Origin: Sporotomaculum syntrophicum
Lineage (GTDB): Bacteria > Bacillota > Desulfotomaculia > Desulfotomaculales > Desulfallaceae
Reading direction: 5' to 3'
Length of the DNA stretch: 64,000 nucleotides
Assembly (NCBI RefSeq): GCF_009932395.1
Contig: NZ_LSRS01000003.1
Coordinates: 116,951 to 180,950, forward strand
Shown here in pieces: positions 63,113 to 64,000 of this stretch. A model generated the notes under the pieces. That model made no database searches, had not been told where the DNA came from, and saw only the letters and a program-made list of their open reading frames with translations. Positions within the stretch are counted from its first letter, which is position 1, and each line of letters opens with the position of its first letter. The translations under genes and the position numbers were made by a program.

Positions 63113-64000
63113 TTAGACAAGCAAGCCCATTTTCTTAGCTTCAAATGTCAGCCAATCCCGGAAATTTGGATGGGCAACGCTGATGATTAACTTGGCCCGT
63201 TCCTGCATGGATTTATCACGCAGTTTAACACAGCCGTATTCGGTAACAATATGGTCAACCAGGGTCCTGGTGGTGGATACAATGGCACCGGGGCTCAAAA
63301 TGGGCACGATTTTGGAGATGGTATCATTCTTTGTGGTGGAGTTCAGCACAATAAACCCTTGCCCTTCCGGGTTCAAGGTGACGCCGCGGGCAAAGTCCAG
63401 CTGGCCGCCAATACCTCCCCAGATTTTGGTGCCAATGCTTTCCGAGCAGCACTGGCCAAACAAGTCTACCTCGATGGTCCCGTTGATGCTGACCGGCTTA
63501 TAGTTCTGCGCGATGACAAAGGGATTGTTGGTGTAATCAACCGGGTGGAATTCAATGGCCGGGTGATTGGCAATGTAATCGAAGCATGCCCTCTTGCCCT
63601 CCACGATGGTAGCAATAACTTTGCCCTTGTGAATTGATTTCCTGCTCCCGTTCAGGCAACCGCTTTCCATCATTTCATTAATGTAGTCGGTGACCAGCTC
63701 GGTGTGCATGCCCAGGTCTTTCCGGTGCAGCATGTATTTGCAAACCGCAGCGGGAACACCGCCGATACCTACCTGTAACGTGGAACCGTCTTCAATACGC
63801 TCGGCAATCGGAGCGGCGATTTTTTCGTCCAATTCAGAAATAGTGGGTTGTTCTAGTTCAAATATCGGCGTATTATCGCGAATAATATGAGTCACCTGGG
63901 AAATGTGAACTTTGTTATAGCCACCGGTCCAGGGCATATTGGGATTCTCTTCCACAATAATGGTTTTGGCCACTTCTACACAAGCAGGAGAATAGTCGCA
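63113..64000 (-). CDS. Acetyl-CoA hydrolase/transferase family, partial
   Basis: The 3' 296 codons of a CoA-transferase (4-hydroxybutyrate/acetate CoA-transferase type); the frame is open to the right edge of the window, so the start lies beyond. Visible: STLQVGIGGVPAAVCKYML (CoA-binding loop), HTELVTDYINEMMESG, IGTKIWGGIGGQLDFARGVTL with the GGQxDF motif, and ILSPGAIVSTTRTLVDHIVTEYG. Transfers CoA between acyl groups in fermentation. A GTG at 63973 is not the real start. The substrate pair is not fixed by sequence. Confidence 0.9.
   Translation of the reverse strand, partial: CDYSPACVEVAKTIIVEENPNMPWTGGYNKVHISQVTHIIRDNTPIFELEQPTISELDEKIAAPIAERIEDGSTLQVGIGGVPAAVCKYMLHRKDLGMHTELVTDYINEMMESGCLNGSRKSIHKGKVIATIVEGKRACFDYIANHPAIEFHPVDYTNNPFVIAQNYKPVSINGTIEVDLFGQCCSESIGTKIWGGIGGQLDFARGVTLNPEGQGFIVLNSTTKNDTISKIVPILSPGAIVSTTRTLVDHIVTEYGCVKLRDKSMQERAKLIISVAHPNFRDWLTFEAKKMGLLV

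Overview
The window looks like the chromosome of an anaerobic, spore-former-type Firmicute of the Peptococcaceae / Desulfotomaculum kind. This is inferred from T-box leaders, strong GGAGG ribosome binding sites with many TTG/GTG starts, several copper-amine-oxidase-N ('stalk') domain surface proteins, tandem GntR-ABC operons, and apparent selenocysteine use. No rRNA, tRNA, CRISPR array or complete transposon was seen. There are many decayed genes and transposon scraps.

Layout. 1-3 kb: a Bcr/CflA drug exporter and its MarR repressor, both with a TGTAGC-N2-GCTACA operator, then gene debris. 3-8 kb: small hypotheticals, a frameshifted HipA-like kinase followed by a HipA-N/HIRAN protein, and a GIY-YIG protein. 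8-14 kb: a DUF4825 protein, phenylacetate-CoA ligase behind a T-box that appears Phe-specific and has two antiterminator/terminator modules, and a DinG/XPD-type helicase. 14-19 kb: serpin lipoprotein, stalk-domain protein, small membrane proteins, a family-4-like uracil-DNA glycosylase. 19-26 kb: two GntR-ABC exporter operons and an ECF-like sigma factor. 26-34 kb: leuA with a Leu (CUC) T-box, a stalk/DUF5050 protein, a two-component system, a DUF89 protein. 34.7-39.2 kb: a five-gene signalling operon (two KaiC-like ATPases, a V4R protein, a winged helix protein, a PAS histidine kinase). 39-43 kb: a DUF433/DUF5615 toxin-antitoxin pair with a broken toxin, then an unexplained four-gene cassette with a PD-(D/E)XK-like nuclease.

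46-57 kb is an arsenic/redox island and the most interesting part. Rightward, from a regulator diverging from ACR3: arsR, an ArsP_1-type permease, a CxxC thioredoxin-like protein, an AhpD-like protein whose CxxC is CxxU (in-frame TGA), and a small CSDP protein. Leftward: a MarR regulator, a second ArsP_1-type permease with an in-frame TGA exactly where the first has the first Cys of TPFCSCS, lipoate-protein ligase, a GcvH-like lipoyl protein, a small CCDP protein (paralogue of CSDP), a decayed ACR3 copy, dihydrolipoyl dehydrogenase and SigZ. In mycobacteria Lpd and a lipoyl protein feed electrons to AhpD, so this gene set suggests an NADH -> Lpd -> lipoyl carrier -> AhpD-like selenoprotein relay tied to arsenical or thiol handling. 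This would be a new combination; the relay itself is inference.

57-64 kb: a large stalk-domain surface protein, stand-alone carB, and the 3' part of a CoA-transferase running off the window.
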